Of a DNA stretch of 64,000 nt, positions 1 through 9,900 are shown in pieces. The notes below the pieces were generated by a model that was not told the DNA's origin, ran no database searches, and saw nothing but the letters and a program-made list of their open reading frames with translations. The position numbers and the translations under genes are program-made. The DNA is taken from contig JAQBZH010000006.1 of NCBI GenBank assembly GCA_027622005.1, forward strand, positions 1 through 64,000, in the 5' to 3' direction. Every line of letters begins with the position of its first letter. Position 1 is the first letter of the stretch. This stretch comes from Bacteroidota bacterium (lineage in GTDB: Bacteria > Bacteroidota > Rhodothermia > Rhodothermales > UBA10348).

Positions 1-27
1 GGTAATGAGAACTCTGGCAATAACAAA

Positions 28-65
28 AGCGGCGCCGCCCTATGGTCGGCGCCGCTACTTTTTTT
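28..65 (+). terminator. Rho-independent terminator-like hairpin
   Basis: Perfect inverted repeat AGCGGCGCCG (28-37) / CGGCGCCGCT (47-56) followed by a T-run (59-65); gene served lies upstream of the window or the hairpin is bidirectional. Confidence 0.8.
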
Positions 66-108
66 GAACCGAAAACCTGACTAAAACGTCGTTCTTTCGT
101 TCTTTCTG

Positions 109-180
109 AGCGGGTGATGAGATTCGAACTCACGACCCTCACGTTGGCAACGTGATGCTCTACCACTGAGCTACACCCGC
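109..180 (-). tRNA. tRNA-Gly (GCC anticodon)
   Basis: Reverse complement GCGGGTGTAGCTCAGTGGTAGAGCATCACGTTGCCAACGTGAGGGTCGTGAGTTCGAATCTCATCACCCGC: 7-bp acceptor stem GCGGGTG/CACCCGC, T-loop GTTCGAATC, anticodon loop TTGCCAA. Confidence 0.95.
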
Positions 181-373
181 TTTCAGAGCTCCCAAAAATA
201 CGCCTAACTCCTTCCGAGGTCAACCCCTTACGGCTCTTTACCCGCTTCTTCGCAGACTCTTTTCATTCCTTCGAACTTGGCGTGGATTTGATCATGACGT
301 AAGCGTTTCGACCTGATGATTTGTACCTTTCATTTTCATTTGGTCTTGTCTTAGACCCATCCCAATTCGATCC

Positions 374-1237
374 ATGGCTCAACTCATTGATGGTAAGTTG
401 TTATCCGCTCAAATTCGAAGCGAAGTAAAAGCGGACGTTGAAAAACGAGTTCAGCTAGGCAAAAGGGCGCCTTTTTTGACGGTTGTTTTGATTGGGGAAG
501 ACCCCGCTTCGGCTTCGTACGTTAAGGCAAAAGCGGCTGCTTCAGCCGAAGTTGGCATTGGAAGTGATACGTTGAGATTTGAATCGTCCATCTCTGAATC
601 TGAAGTGCTAGCGCTATTGGCTCGCCTTAACGAAGACCCAAATGTGGACGGCATCTTAGTGCAACTGCCCCTGCCATCCCATATCGACGAGCAAAAAGTG
701 ATCAATGCAATCGCCCCGACCAAAGATGTCGATTGCTTCCACCCAGAAAGCGTTGGAAATTTGGTCATAGGAATGGACGGATTTCAACCTGCGACACCTG
801 CCGGGATTGTCGAAATGCTTCGACGCTCCAACATTCCAACCGCTGGCAAACATTGTGTAATTATTGGAAGGTCGAATATCGTCGGAAAGCCGCTGGCCAA
901 TCTTATGCTGAAAAAAGGGATTGATTCAACGGTTACGGTTTGCCACAGCCGGACTCCGAATCTCCCGGAAATCGCCCGACAAGCAGATATTCTGGTTGCA
1001 GCAATCGGCCGCGCCCATTTTGTGACCGCCGATATGGTGAAAGAAGGCGCCGTTGTGATCGACGTGGGTATAAACCGCATTGACGACCCGACAAAGGAGC
1101 GCGGTTATCGATTGGTAGGTGACGTCGATTTCGAAGCCGTTTCCAAAAAGGCCAGCTTTATCACACCGGTCCCAGGCGGGGTTGGCCCCATGACTATTGC
1201 GGTTTTACTACAAAACACGCTCAAAGCATCAAGGTAA
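374..1237 (+). CDS. folD: Bifunctional methylenetetrahydrofolate dehydrogenase/cyclohydrolase
   Basis: FolD motifs VDGILVQLPLPSHID, DVDCFHPESVGNLVIG, VIIGRSNIVGKPLANLML, ITPVPGGVGPMTIAVLL. Confidence 0.97.
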   Translation: MAQLIDGKLLSAQIRSEVKADVEKRVQLGKRAPFLTVVLIGEDPASASYVKAKAAASAEVGIGSDTLRFESSISESEVLALLARLNEDPNVDGILVQLPLPSHIDEQKVINAIAPTKDVDCFHPESVGNLVIGMDGFQPATPAGIVEMLRRSNIPTAGKHCVIIGRSNIVGKPLANLMLKKGIDSTVTVCHSRTPNLPEIARQADILVAAIGRAHFVTADMVKEGAVVIDVGINRIDDPTKERGYRLVGDVDFEAVSKKASFITPVPGGVGPMTIAVLLQNTLKASR

Positions 1238-1347
1238 ACGAGGACTGGTCGTCATCAGCCTCGTCTCTGCGGTCCGCGACTCTAATTTGTCTCTAGCATA
1301 ATTTAAGGAGTCGGTTTTTGCTCCGATCCCACGCATGTAGGCACCAT

Positions 1348-1360
1348 CAACCGACGGTTG
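1348..1360. promoter_or_regulatory. Palindrome CAACCG-A-CGGTTG, possible operator or hairpin
   Basis: Perfect 6-bp inverted repeat about 46 bp upstream of the ATG at 1406; CAACCGAC recurs at 1387. Confidence 0.25.
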
Positions 1361-1405
1361 TGTGCTGCTTGCCGGACAAACGCCAACAACCGACTGCCCT
1401 TTGAT

Positions 1406-4400
1406 ATGTTACTTTCCTTAATTCACCGATGCCGCTCGGCCAATCAGCTTTTGCTTATTGGCTTGTTCGCTTGTCTATCGGTCATTATTGCGCTCCCGGT
1501 CGGTGCCCAGACGATTGGAGATTACAGATCCCGCCAGGGAGGAACGTGGAGCAAAACGGCGACTTGGGAAAAATACACCGCGACTGGCTGGGTTATCAGC
1601 ACTACCACCCCCGTTTCTACCGATGGCCAAATCACCATCCTATCCGGGCACGCGGTGACTGCAAATCTAGATGGTAGTTGGGATCAAATTGTTATTGAAT
1701 CTGGCGCTGAATTAGCACTTACTAAAACGCTTACCGTGATAGACGGCCCCGGGGTCGATTTGGAGGTTTTGGGAACGCTATTGAATAACAAAACAATCCG
1801 ATTTACAGGAGGCGCTACGGCCAATTTCAAATCCGGTTCTAATCTTATTGTTAACACCAACGATATTTTTCAGGCTCTAGACACCAGCGTTATAACATTC
1901 GAGACAGGGTCCACCGCTTCGTCCAATGGTAATTTCAGCCTGGCAAATTCGGCTGTAGTCAATTTGAACGCGGGGGTGACTTTCCTAAATACATCCAGTA
2001 TTACGCTGGCCGATCAATCTCAACTACTAGTTGATGGCGCGACGCTCACAAACGAAGGTACCATTTCCGCCACAGGAACCTCACTCATTCATTTTTACAA
2101 CGGAGGTACGTACGTTCACAATCGAAACGGGGGCACCTTTCCAACAGCATCAAACACGTTATGGGGAATAGACTCCGAGGCTAAGATTACCGGGGTTACT
2201 ACCGCGCTTCCGACTGGCATAAACGACCTTTTTTACAATTTCACGTGGGATAATGCTGCTCAAAATGCTCATCTAAGCTTAGGCGGAACACCTCTCGGAT
2301 TTCAAGGGGACTTTACGGTCGTTTCAACCAACACTCGGAGCCTAACCTGGAATTCCGTGGGAACCGCCATGAACATTGGGGGCAACTTTATTCAAACGGG
2401 AGGCGATTTCAGATTCCAAGATTCGGGTTCAGGCGTCTTCACCATAGATGGCGATTTTACCCAGACGGCTGGAACCACTTACCTTTCTACAACCTCGGGG
2501 GCACCGGTGCTTAATGTTGATGGCGATTTTACGGTTTCGTCTTCATTAATTAATTCGAGCGCGTCAAGCGCCACGATTAATCTCGCTGGAGATGCAACGC
2601 AACAAATCGATGCGGACGGAACTCTTTCCGGAGCAATCAACATGAACCTATCGGGAGCCGGGCAGAAAATTCTGGCCTCAGATCTTTCCGTTCCAGGATC
2701 CCTTACTGAAACTTCAGGTGGTCTTGACCTATCGGGTTTTGGACTCACCCTAACCGGAAATCTTAGCGTCGCGACCTCTATGGTTAATGCTGGGCCTGTT
2801 TTATTTACCGGAACAGGCAATAAATCGATCCAAATCCCAGCCTCGACCGAAATCGCAGACCTTTCTTTTGATTCGCTTGGCGGGACGCTTCAGCTGTTGT
2901 CCGATATCAGCGTTTCTACCGTTTTTACGGTGGTTAGCGGCACCCTCGACCTAAACGGATTTAATCTAGTCCTCGCAGCGGGCGCCGTTTTTTACAATAC
3001 TGGGGTCGTTTCAGGCCCCGTTACGATGACGCGGGCGTATTCTTGGAACGATGACGGTTGGCGCATGATCGCCTCGCCGGTTGGAGGTGTGAACTACAGC
3101 TCTCTCAACACCGCCTTTTGGACCCAAGGGGCCGCATGGGCAACCAATTCGGCCGGAACGGCAAATCTCCAATCCTTTAACTTTTCGACCCAAGACTGGT
3201 CGCCGGTTTCAGGTGCTGATGGGGCCATAGGAGCTGCAAGCGCTTACATTCTGTACGCGTTCAAAACCAATCATTTGGGAAACACGGTCCTTCCCACCTC
3301 TTGGACCGTGACCGGGAATCCACACAATACAGCCTCAATAGCGCTATCATTTTCAGGTCTTGCTAGCACCTCATACAATTACATTGGCAATCCGTTAACA
3401 ACAAATTTGGACTGGGACGACACTTATTTCGCCAGCACAGCTGTTTCCTCGTCGTATGCAACCTGGGATCCATCGGTCACTACAGGCGGCGGCGTAACTG
3501 GGTATAAATATTACGACGCGCTAAGCGGCATCGGTCAGGCTGGAAGATATATTCCTCCATTCACCGGACTGATGACCTCCGCCACTTCAGCATCCTCCAA
3601 TTTGGTCTTTACGACTAGTTTGGCGGCGGCTCGCGGTGCGGCCAATTATTTCGGAAAGCGCAGTGAAATCGCTCCTCATATTCGACTTCTGGTTCAAGGT
3701 CAGGGTCTTGCGGAAGACGAAACGTATTTGGCATTTGGATCCGAGGCAACCGATGAAACGAATGCATTCGATGTGGAGCGAATGACTCCTCTTTCAGCCA
3801 GCTTTGCCACTATCTGGTCTGTTTCCCGCGAACGTAAACTGGCTTTTGATGGTCGAGACATGGCATCCGGTGTGGAAACCTATGACCTCGTTTTTTCCAC
3901 CACCAAATCAGGCATCTTTGAAATATCGGCCGCCCAATTTTCGAAAATCCCATCCAATTGGTCTTTAACCCTAGTCGACCTCGTTACCGGACAAACTGTT
4001 TCGTTAGCGGAGGGCGCCAAGCATCAATTTTACTCGACCGCCAGGGAAATCGTATCCTTAGAACGTCCTCTTAGTGCGATAAAAAGCATCCGTTTTAGAC
4101 TGATGGTTTCAGATTCATCCATCGACACAGATCCGTTACAAGAGGACTTGGCCCTAGTTGATGACGTTCTGTTAAGTCAAAATTATCCGAATCCTTTCAA
4201 TCCAGCTACCTCTATTCGGTTCTCAATCCCAACGTCCAGTCCCGTCCGTCTGGAGATATATGACACGCTTGGAAGACGCATAAAGGTTCTGATAAATAAC
4301 GAGTTGTCAAAAGGATGGCACGAGGTTTCCTGGAACGCAAATGACCTCTCTAGTGGTACCTATTTTTATCGCTTATCTGTTGGTACACAGTCCATTACGC

Positions 4401-4423
4401 GCTCTATGCTCCTACTTAGATAG
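1406..4423 (+). CDS. Large secreted beta-rich protein with T9SS type A C-terminal sorting domain
   Basis: ORF 1358-4423; ATG at 1406 gives a plausible signal peptide (LLLIGLFACLSVIIALPVGAQ). C-terminus NYPNPFNPATSIRFSIP...VRLEIYDTLGRRIKVL...GTYFYRLSVG is a typical Por/T9SS sorting domain. Confidence 0.85.
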   Translation: MLLSLIHRCRSANQLLLIGLFACLSVIIALPVGAQTIGDYRSRQGGTWSKTATWEKYTATGWVISTTTPVSTDGQITILSGHAVTANLDGSWDQIVIESGAELALTKTLTVIDGPGVDLEVLGTLLNNKTIRFTGGATANFKSGSNLIVNTNDIFQALDTSVITFETGSTASSNGNFSLANSAVVNLNAGVTFLNTSSITLADQSQLLVDGATLTNEGTISATGTSLIHFYNGGTYVHNRNGGTFPTASNTLWGIDSEAKITGVTTALPTGINDLFYNFTWDNAAQNAHLSLGGTPLGFQGDFTVVSTNTRSLTWNSVGTAMNIGGNFIQTGGDFRFQDSGSGVFTIDGDFTQTAGTTYLSTTSGAPVLNVDGDFTVSSSLINSSASSATINLAGDATQQIDADGTLSGAINMNLSGAGQKILASDLSVPGSLTETSGGLDLSGFGLTLTGNLSVATSMVNAGPVLFTGTGNKSIQIPASTEIADLSFDSLGGTLQLLSDISVSTVFTVVSGTLDLNGFNLVLAAGAVFYNTGVVSGPVTMTRAYSWNDDGWRMIASPVGGVNYSSLNTAFWTQGAAWATNSAGTANLQSFNFSTQDWSPVSGADGAIGAASAYILYAFKTNHLGNTVLPTSWTVTGNPHNTASIALSFSGLASTSYNYIGNPLTTNLDWDDTYFASTAVSSSYATWDPSVTTGGGVTGYKYYDALSGIGQAGRYIPPFTGLMTSATSASSNLVFTTSLAAARGAANYFGKRSEIAPHIRLLVQGQGLAEDETYLAFGSEATDETNAFDVERMTPLSASFATIWSVSRERKLAFDGRDMASGVETYDLVFSTTKSGIFEISAAQFSKIPSNWSLTLVDLVTGQTVSLAEGAKHQFYSTAREIVSLERPLSAIKSIRFRLMVSDSSIDTDPLQEDLALVDDVLLSQNYPNPFNPATSIRFSIPTSSPVRLEIYDTLGRRIKVLINNELSKGWHEVSWNANDLSSGTYFYRLSVGTQSITRSMLLLR

Positions 4424-4555
4424 AAGTTAATTTTGTTCTCTTTTTTGGTTTAAGAAACCGCATTCTTCCCCGATACCTCTTGAAGCGACTGAGAGTAGTT
4501 CTCAACGCAGTAAACGAGTTTTTTAACCGAAGACTCAAATCAAGGAGGTTTTTAA

Positions 4556-5059
4556 ATGAAACTATTTAGCAGCATGGCCCTTGTCCTTTTCCTATTTGTA
4601 GGGATGACAAACACAGCCAATGCACAAGCTGACGACCACGTTGTAACAGTTGAAATTCAAGCGATCAATGAAATCCTAATTGCAGGAGACGTTTCGCTTA
4701 CTATTTCTTCGGCTACACCCGGTTCAGACCCGGCTCCAGTAACGAGCGGTACTACTTATGCGGTTACGACGAACGATGCTGGCGGAACCACCCGCATTAC
4801 GGCATCTACGGACGTTAATCCAAGTACTCTCGGTACAGGTTCAGGAAATGATCTGGCGCTATCTGTTACTGCAGGTGCCCCAACTGGTGGTACGAGTGCA
4901 GGAGCCGTCAATCTGACTACGACCGCTGCAAACGTCGTAACAGGAATGGCACCGGTTTCTCAGGCAGGAGTGGCTCTAAGCTACACCATGACAGCGACTG
5001 CAGAAACTGGACAGCTAGCTTCGACGGCTATCACGGTAACTTATACCATCGTCAACTAA
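4556..5059 (+). CDS. Secreted fibre-subunit-like (pilin-like) protein A
   Basis: Signal peptide (MKLFSSMALVLFLFVGMTNTANAQA), strong SD (aaggaggt, 4540-4547), small beta-rich domain; paralogous to the next ORF. Confidence 0.7.
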   Translation: MKLFSSMALVLFLFVGMTNTANAQADDHVVTVEIQAINEILIAGDVSLTISSATPGSDPAPVTSGTTYAVTTNDAGGTTRITASTDVNPSTLGTGSGNDLALSVTAGAPTGGTSAGAVNLTTTAANVVTGMAPVSQAGVALSYTMTATAETGQLASTAITVTYTIVN

Positions 5060-5076
5060 GAACTCTACGTTCTTAG
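5056..5076 (+). promoter_or_regulatory. Perfect 8-bp stem-loop overlapping the stop codon of subunit A
   Basis: CTAAGAAC-TCTAC-GTTCTTAG; TAA stop at 5057-5059; no T-run follows. Confidence 0.5.
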
Positions 5077-5105
5077 TAACGATTACGGACTAAAACGGGC
5101 GATCC

Positions 5106-5642
5106 ATGCGAAGATTTAAGACCATATCCTGGCTTTTTCTCGTGTGGATCGCTCTGTTTATTCCGGTCGGATTCGCTCAAATCCCCCCTCCTTTACCCGG
5201 GGCGATTCCTATGGCCACCCTTAGCATGACGCTCGGACAAAGTGTGAATGTAAGTGTTCAGCAAATTAATGAGCTCAGCATTTCTGGGGATGTTCACCTG
5301 ACGATCTCGGCAGCAACCCCCGGCCTTGGCCCCGATACGGTATCCGATGCCGTCTCCTCCACCTATAATATCACCACGAACGACGCGGCAAAAAAAATCG
5401 TGGCATCGATTGATGCTGCTTTTAGCCCTGGAATCAGTTTGTTCGTACTGCTCGGACAACCCAGTGGTGCAATTTCCACGCAACAGCTCTTAAGCACGAC
5501 TTCAGTCGATCTGGTAACCGGAATAGGATACCTCGCAGAAACTGGTCTATCCATTTCCTACACCGCAAATGTATCAATAGACGCTCCTCCGAACGGTTCT
5601 GGCGAAACTCGCACTGTTACACTAACCCTGATGGACAATTAG
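5106..5642 (+). CDS. Secreted fibre-subunit-like (pilin-like) protein B
   Basis: Signal peptide; shares VQQINEL.ISGDVHLTISAATPG...Y.ITTNDA with the upstream ORF. Confidence 0.7.
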   Translation: MRRFKTISWLFLVWIALFIPVGFAQIPPPLPGAIPMATLSMTLGQSVNVSVQQINELSISGDVHLTISAATPGLGPDTVSDAVSSTYNITTNDAAKKIVASIDAAFSPGISLFVLLGQPSGAISTQQLLSTTSVDLVTGIGYLAETGLSISYTANVSIDAPPNGSGETRTVTLTLMDN

Positions 5643-6140
5643 TTGAAACTGGTAGCATTTATAGCAAAAATAGCAGCGGTGTTGCTGCTCATTGCGCATT
5701 TGGCAATTGAATCCCGTGCTCAGGAGTTCAGATTCAATGCCGGAGGAGGTCCGATATCGTTACTCGTTCAAACTGCCACGGCTGGATCAGAGCCTACCGA
5801 CGCGACCGACAACGGCACAGAGATTTATTGGGACGCAAATTTTGGTGTCCCAACTAAAATTACCGTTTCAACTACGGCTCCTGGGCAATCCTTTCGTTTA
5901 TATGTAAGTTTAAGTGTACCAAGTCAAGGTGGTGGAGGACAAGGAGTTGTTAAGCCTGAGGTGCAGTTAATTGACGGCATGCTCGATATGGACATTTTTA
6001 CCGACATACCCACCTCTTTACCGGGGCGGCAAGGTTTTGGCTCTCTAATCTATCGCGCAGCCGCTACCGTAGCGGAAGGCAACAGTAATGAACATTCTGA
6101 TGACACTCATCTAGTCACATTCACTCTATTAGCACAATGA
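5643..6140 (+). CDS. Small secreted beta-rich protein C (candidate third or tip subunit)
   Basis: TTG start directly abutting the previous stop; signal peptide; LIYRAAATVAEGN...THLVTFTLLAQ end resembles the C-terminal strand pattern of A and B. Confidence 0.55.
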   Translation: MKLVAFIAKIAAVLLLIAHLAIESRAQEFRFNAGGGPISLLVQTATAGSEPTDATDNGTEIYWDANFGVPTKITVSTTAPGQSFRLYVSLSVPSQGGGGQGVVKPEVQLIDGMLDMDIFTDIPTSLPGRQGFGSLIYRAAATVAEGNSNEHSDDTHLVTFTLLAQ

Positions 6141-6946
6141 ACAAGGTTTTAACCATTCTAACGGCCCTTGCAATCGCGGTCGTTCCTTCCGTGTTAACGG
6201 CACAAATTTCCGTTCGGTCACAGCTTTCGCACGACCAAAGTTCAATAGCTGGGAGTTCTTACTCTGGATCGATACTTATTCGTAACGATACAGATGAAAT
6301 TCAGCAAGCCAAGCTGTATCAAACGGATTATTCCTTCCAATCCGACGGATCAAACCTTTTCGGTACACCCGGTGAAAGCGATCGTTCGAACGCTTCGTGG
6401 ATCGATCTCGGGACAACCAGCATGATGGTACCACCTCGTGAGGCGGTCACCATTAGTTATCGAGTGAATGTACCCGACTCAACCAATCTAGAAGGGACAT
6501 TTTGGAGCATCATCATGGTTGAAGGTATTCCAAAGTCTTCTCCCGAATCTTTGGACAACAATGCAAAATCTTCGCTTGGTGTTGTGCAAGTTACCCGATA
6601 TGCCGTTCAAGTCGCGACTCATATAGAGGGTACCGGATCGGCCATTCTTGAAATTAAAGAGACCGCTTTTACCAAAAATGACAAAGGGGAAGCCACACTT
6701 CAACTCAACATTGGTAACAACGGAGATAAAATGGTTCGACCGGAAATGTGGGTTGAACTCTATGATTCAAGCGGAAACTCAGCCGGCCGAAGAGACGGTC
6801 TTAACAATCGAATATACCCTGGAACTAGTATTCAACAGAAAATTCAGCTCGGGAAACTGAAAGAAGGTACCTATCGAGCACTGGTCATTATGGATGCCGG
6901 CGACGACGAGGTGTTCGCCGCGGAATTTACTTTAAATATAAACTAA
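6137..6946 (+). CDS. PapD-like periplasmic chaperone candidate (two Ig-like domains)
   Basis: ATGA overlap with upstream gene; signal peptide; PapD-like layout: SGSILIRNDTDEIQQAKLY...W..L...MMVPPREAVTISYRVNVP...EGTFWSIIMVEGIP, then a second Ig-like domain. Confidence 0.55.
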   Translation: MNKVLTILTALAIAVVPSVLTAQISVRSQLSHDQSSIAGSSYSGSILIRNDTDEIQQAKLYQTDYSFQSDGSNLFGTPGESDRSNASWIDLGTTSMMVPPREAVTISYRVNVPDSTNLEGTFWSIIMVEGIPKSSPESLDNNAKSSLGVVQVTRYAVQVATHIEGTGSAILEIKETAFTKNDKGEATLQLNIGNNGDKMVRPEMWVELYDSSGNSAGRRDGLNNRIYPGTSIQQKIQLGKLKEGTYRALVIMDAGDDEVFAAEFTLNIN

Positions 6947-6965
6947 GTAAGCCTCTCTCCTCTCA

Positions 6966-9900
6966 ATGCACGCCTTTAGGCACATAGCAGGGTTATTAAT
7001 CCTTTTTGGATGGTTCGTCGGGGCTCAAATGGCCTCGGCGAATTCTCCATTTCAGGAATCTAATGTTCGAATTGCTACGATTGGGAGCGATTCGCTAAAG
7101 GTCCAACCCGGGGGCGTAGTTACCGTAGTCTACCATGTTTCGTCAGAGGCTTCCGGAGCTACTGAAAATTATACGCCCGAGTTTGATCTACCCGAAGGAT
7201 GGGGACTAGCGCTTGGAAACACACCTATAACGGTAAAAGGCGAATCCCCAACTGTGCGGGTTGTCCTCTATTCCATTCCCAAATCGTCCCTTTCAGGTCA
7301 TTATAACATTCGATTGCAGCTAAAATCCGCGAGCGGAGAAACAGCCGCTTCCATTGAGACAAGTATTTTTGTCAAGGAAGTTTACTCAATGACCTTTGAG
7401 CAGGATAACGTCGAAACCTTCATTCCTGCAGGCAAAACGATTCAGACATCGTTTCACGTTTCAAATAACGGTAATACCCCAATCACCGTTGCGATATCCG
7501 CCAAGCAACGGCCCCTTACCCAAGTTGACCTGCCCGTTAATTCCCTCCGCTTGCTTCCAGGTGAGTCCCAGACCGTTGAAACAACCATTCATACGGATGC
7601 AGATGTCGACCACTCAGCAAGCATAGGCATCCGCTATGAAGCACGCATCAAAGAACTTAAAGAATCGGTTATTTATAAGACCGTCTCCTTTAACATCGTG
7701 CCCGTCTACGCGCGTGTGCGGCCTAAAGCTACTGGAGTTCCGCTTAGTTTAACGCTGGAATCCGTTGGTGATGAAAACGGAGTTTCGCCCCAAGCCAAAA
7801 TAGCGACTGCAATTGAGGCCTTGGGCGGCGAAATCTCCGTAAACGCGATTATATCCGAACGACCCAGAGAAAAGTTTTTTGGATCGGATCAATATGTGGC
7901 CGTCCAGTATCGCAGAAAAGACCTTACGGTAAAACTTGGTGACCATTCATCAAGTTTATCCCCGTTGACCATTAATGGTGAAAGTGGGTTGGGAGTAGGC
8001 GCGACCCTAGACCGTGGAACGTGGAATGTGAAGACGACCGTTCAACGCACAAGAAATAGCTATCCGACGCAGAATCAAGCAGGCTTATCGGTTGGAAAAC
8101 GCTTAAGCGAATCCTCGTTTTTGAGTGTTAACTTGTTGCAGCGTAATGGTTTATATAACGGTACTGCATTTACTGTGCGAAGTGAGACGCAGCCTTTTGG
8201 ACCTACTTCCAAATTAGACGCTGAATGTGGAATTGATTCCTACGGTGCCCTCAGTGACCCATCTTGTTCCGTTTCATTTGCGAAAGGATCCTCAAGATGG
8301 ACATTGCGGGCCAAGGGACAACACGCTTCCAAATCATTTCCTGGAACAGCCTCTGGCCTAACTCAAATATCCAAGAATGCGACATTTAAAATCAATCAAT
8401 ATTTTCGTTTGGACAATTCGCTAAGCTATCTGGTCAGGGATCTGGGAGTTGGCTATACTCGAACAAATTCGATCGTAAAATCAGGGGTTACTTACACTGA
8501 TCGCGTGATTGGAGGCACCTATTATATCACGCTCCATGGCATTCGCACCCAGACAAATTACACTAGCTTAATAGCGGACCTGGTGCGTCGTGAGCTTCAT
8601 GTACGGATGTCTGGGGGATATGATAGGCGCAAATTTGGAGCTTCTCTGGCCCTAGAAAATGGTGGTTCAACGTCGTCAGAAGATTCCGAAAGCGGTTCTA
8701 TGCAACGAATTCGGGCAAATGTTAGAGGAAAGCTGCGCTCAAGTTGGTCCATAAATGGATCCTATGAGTGGGCTAACGGCAATTTATCGGCTTTGGAAGG
8801 CAATCAAAAGCAATCGTTGTATGGCTTGGGGACGACTTTTGCCTTGCCCCGGGGAATGGCCTTTTCAGCCACAGCCTTTTTGAGCCATGTAACGACCAGC
8901 GTAACACAGCAGTACGTTTCTACGAGGGCGCGTCTTTCAAAAACGTTTAGATCCGGTCATCTACTTACTGCTCAAATACAGTTTAATGAATCCACCGGCC
9001 GCCAAACCATCCGGTCCTCTGATTATAGCCTTTCGTACAGTTTACCACTTGCGCTTCCTTTTGGAACATCGGAGGAAGGTTCAACGCTGCTGAACGGTCA
9101 GATTATTGATCTAGCCTCTAGAGAGCCTATATCGGGAGCCCTTCTCTTTCTAGGCGACAATATCGCCGTCACCGACGAGAATGGAAGATTTGCTATTCCA
9201 CGAAAGACAGACCGATCTGAGTACCTTCGATTGGATCAAAAAAGTATCGGCTATGATCGTATTCCAACCACATCTTTTCCACTTGAAATAACTCCTGAAG
9301 ATTTTCAAGGGCAAGACCTTGTTTTAACCCTGGAGCCTTCTGCAGTCCTAACCGGCCAAGTAGACATTTTGAATTATCCTGGCGATGGCGATCAATTGCT
9401 AGGGGCCGCCGAATCGGAATTGATCTATACAGGAGGTTTGGCTGGAGCCGTTATTCAAATTTCGAGTGAGACTCATCGGTTAAGAACCCGAACGGACAAA
9501 TCTGGGAAATTTCAATTTGGTCAATTGCCAACCGGCACGTACAAAGTGGAATTTGTCTCGGGAAATCTCAAAGAACATCAACGAATTAAGCAACCAATAG
9601 TTAATGTGATAGTAGAGGCTAACAATGTTAACTCGTTGGTATTTCAGGTAGTTCCGGTTCGTAAGGTATTGCGTATTATTAAGACCTCCTCGCTATCCAT
9701 CCGGGAAGACGATACGGCTAGTCCAGAAGACCACACTGATGCCCTTACCAGAAAATCTTCCAGAAAGGCACAAGTTGAGCCACTTCCTTCCAATGATGTG
9801 GTTTCTGTGGAAACCAAGAAATCCCAGCAAGTTGAGGCTAGACGATCGGGATCATGGCAAGACCTACTTCGTGATTCAGCCGTTCAGGAATCAAAAGTAA

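Noticed and set aside
451-1080. Several ORFs of 60-105 aa opposite or out of frame with folD
   Set aside because: Shadow ORFs of a confidently assigned gene; low-complexity or unrecognisable translations
1358-1405. N-terminal extension of the T9SS protein from 1358
   Set aside because: Signal peptide reads best from ATG 1406; extension MCAACRTNANNRLPFD is not plausible
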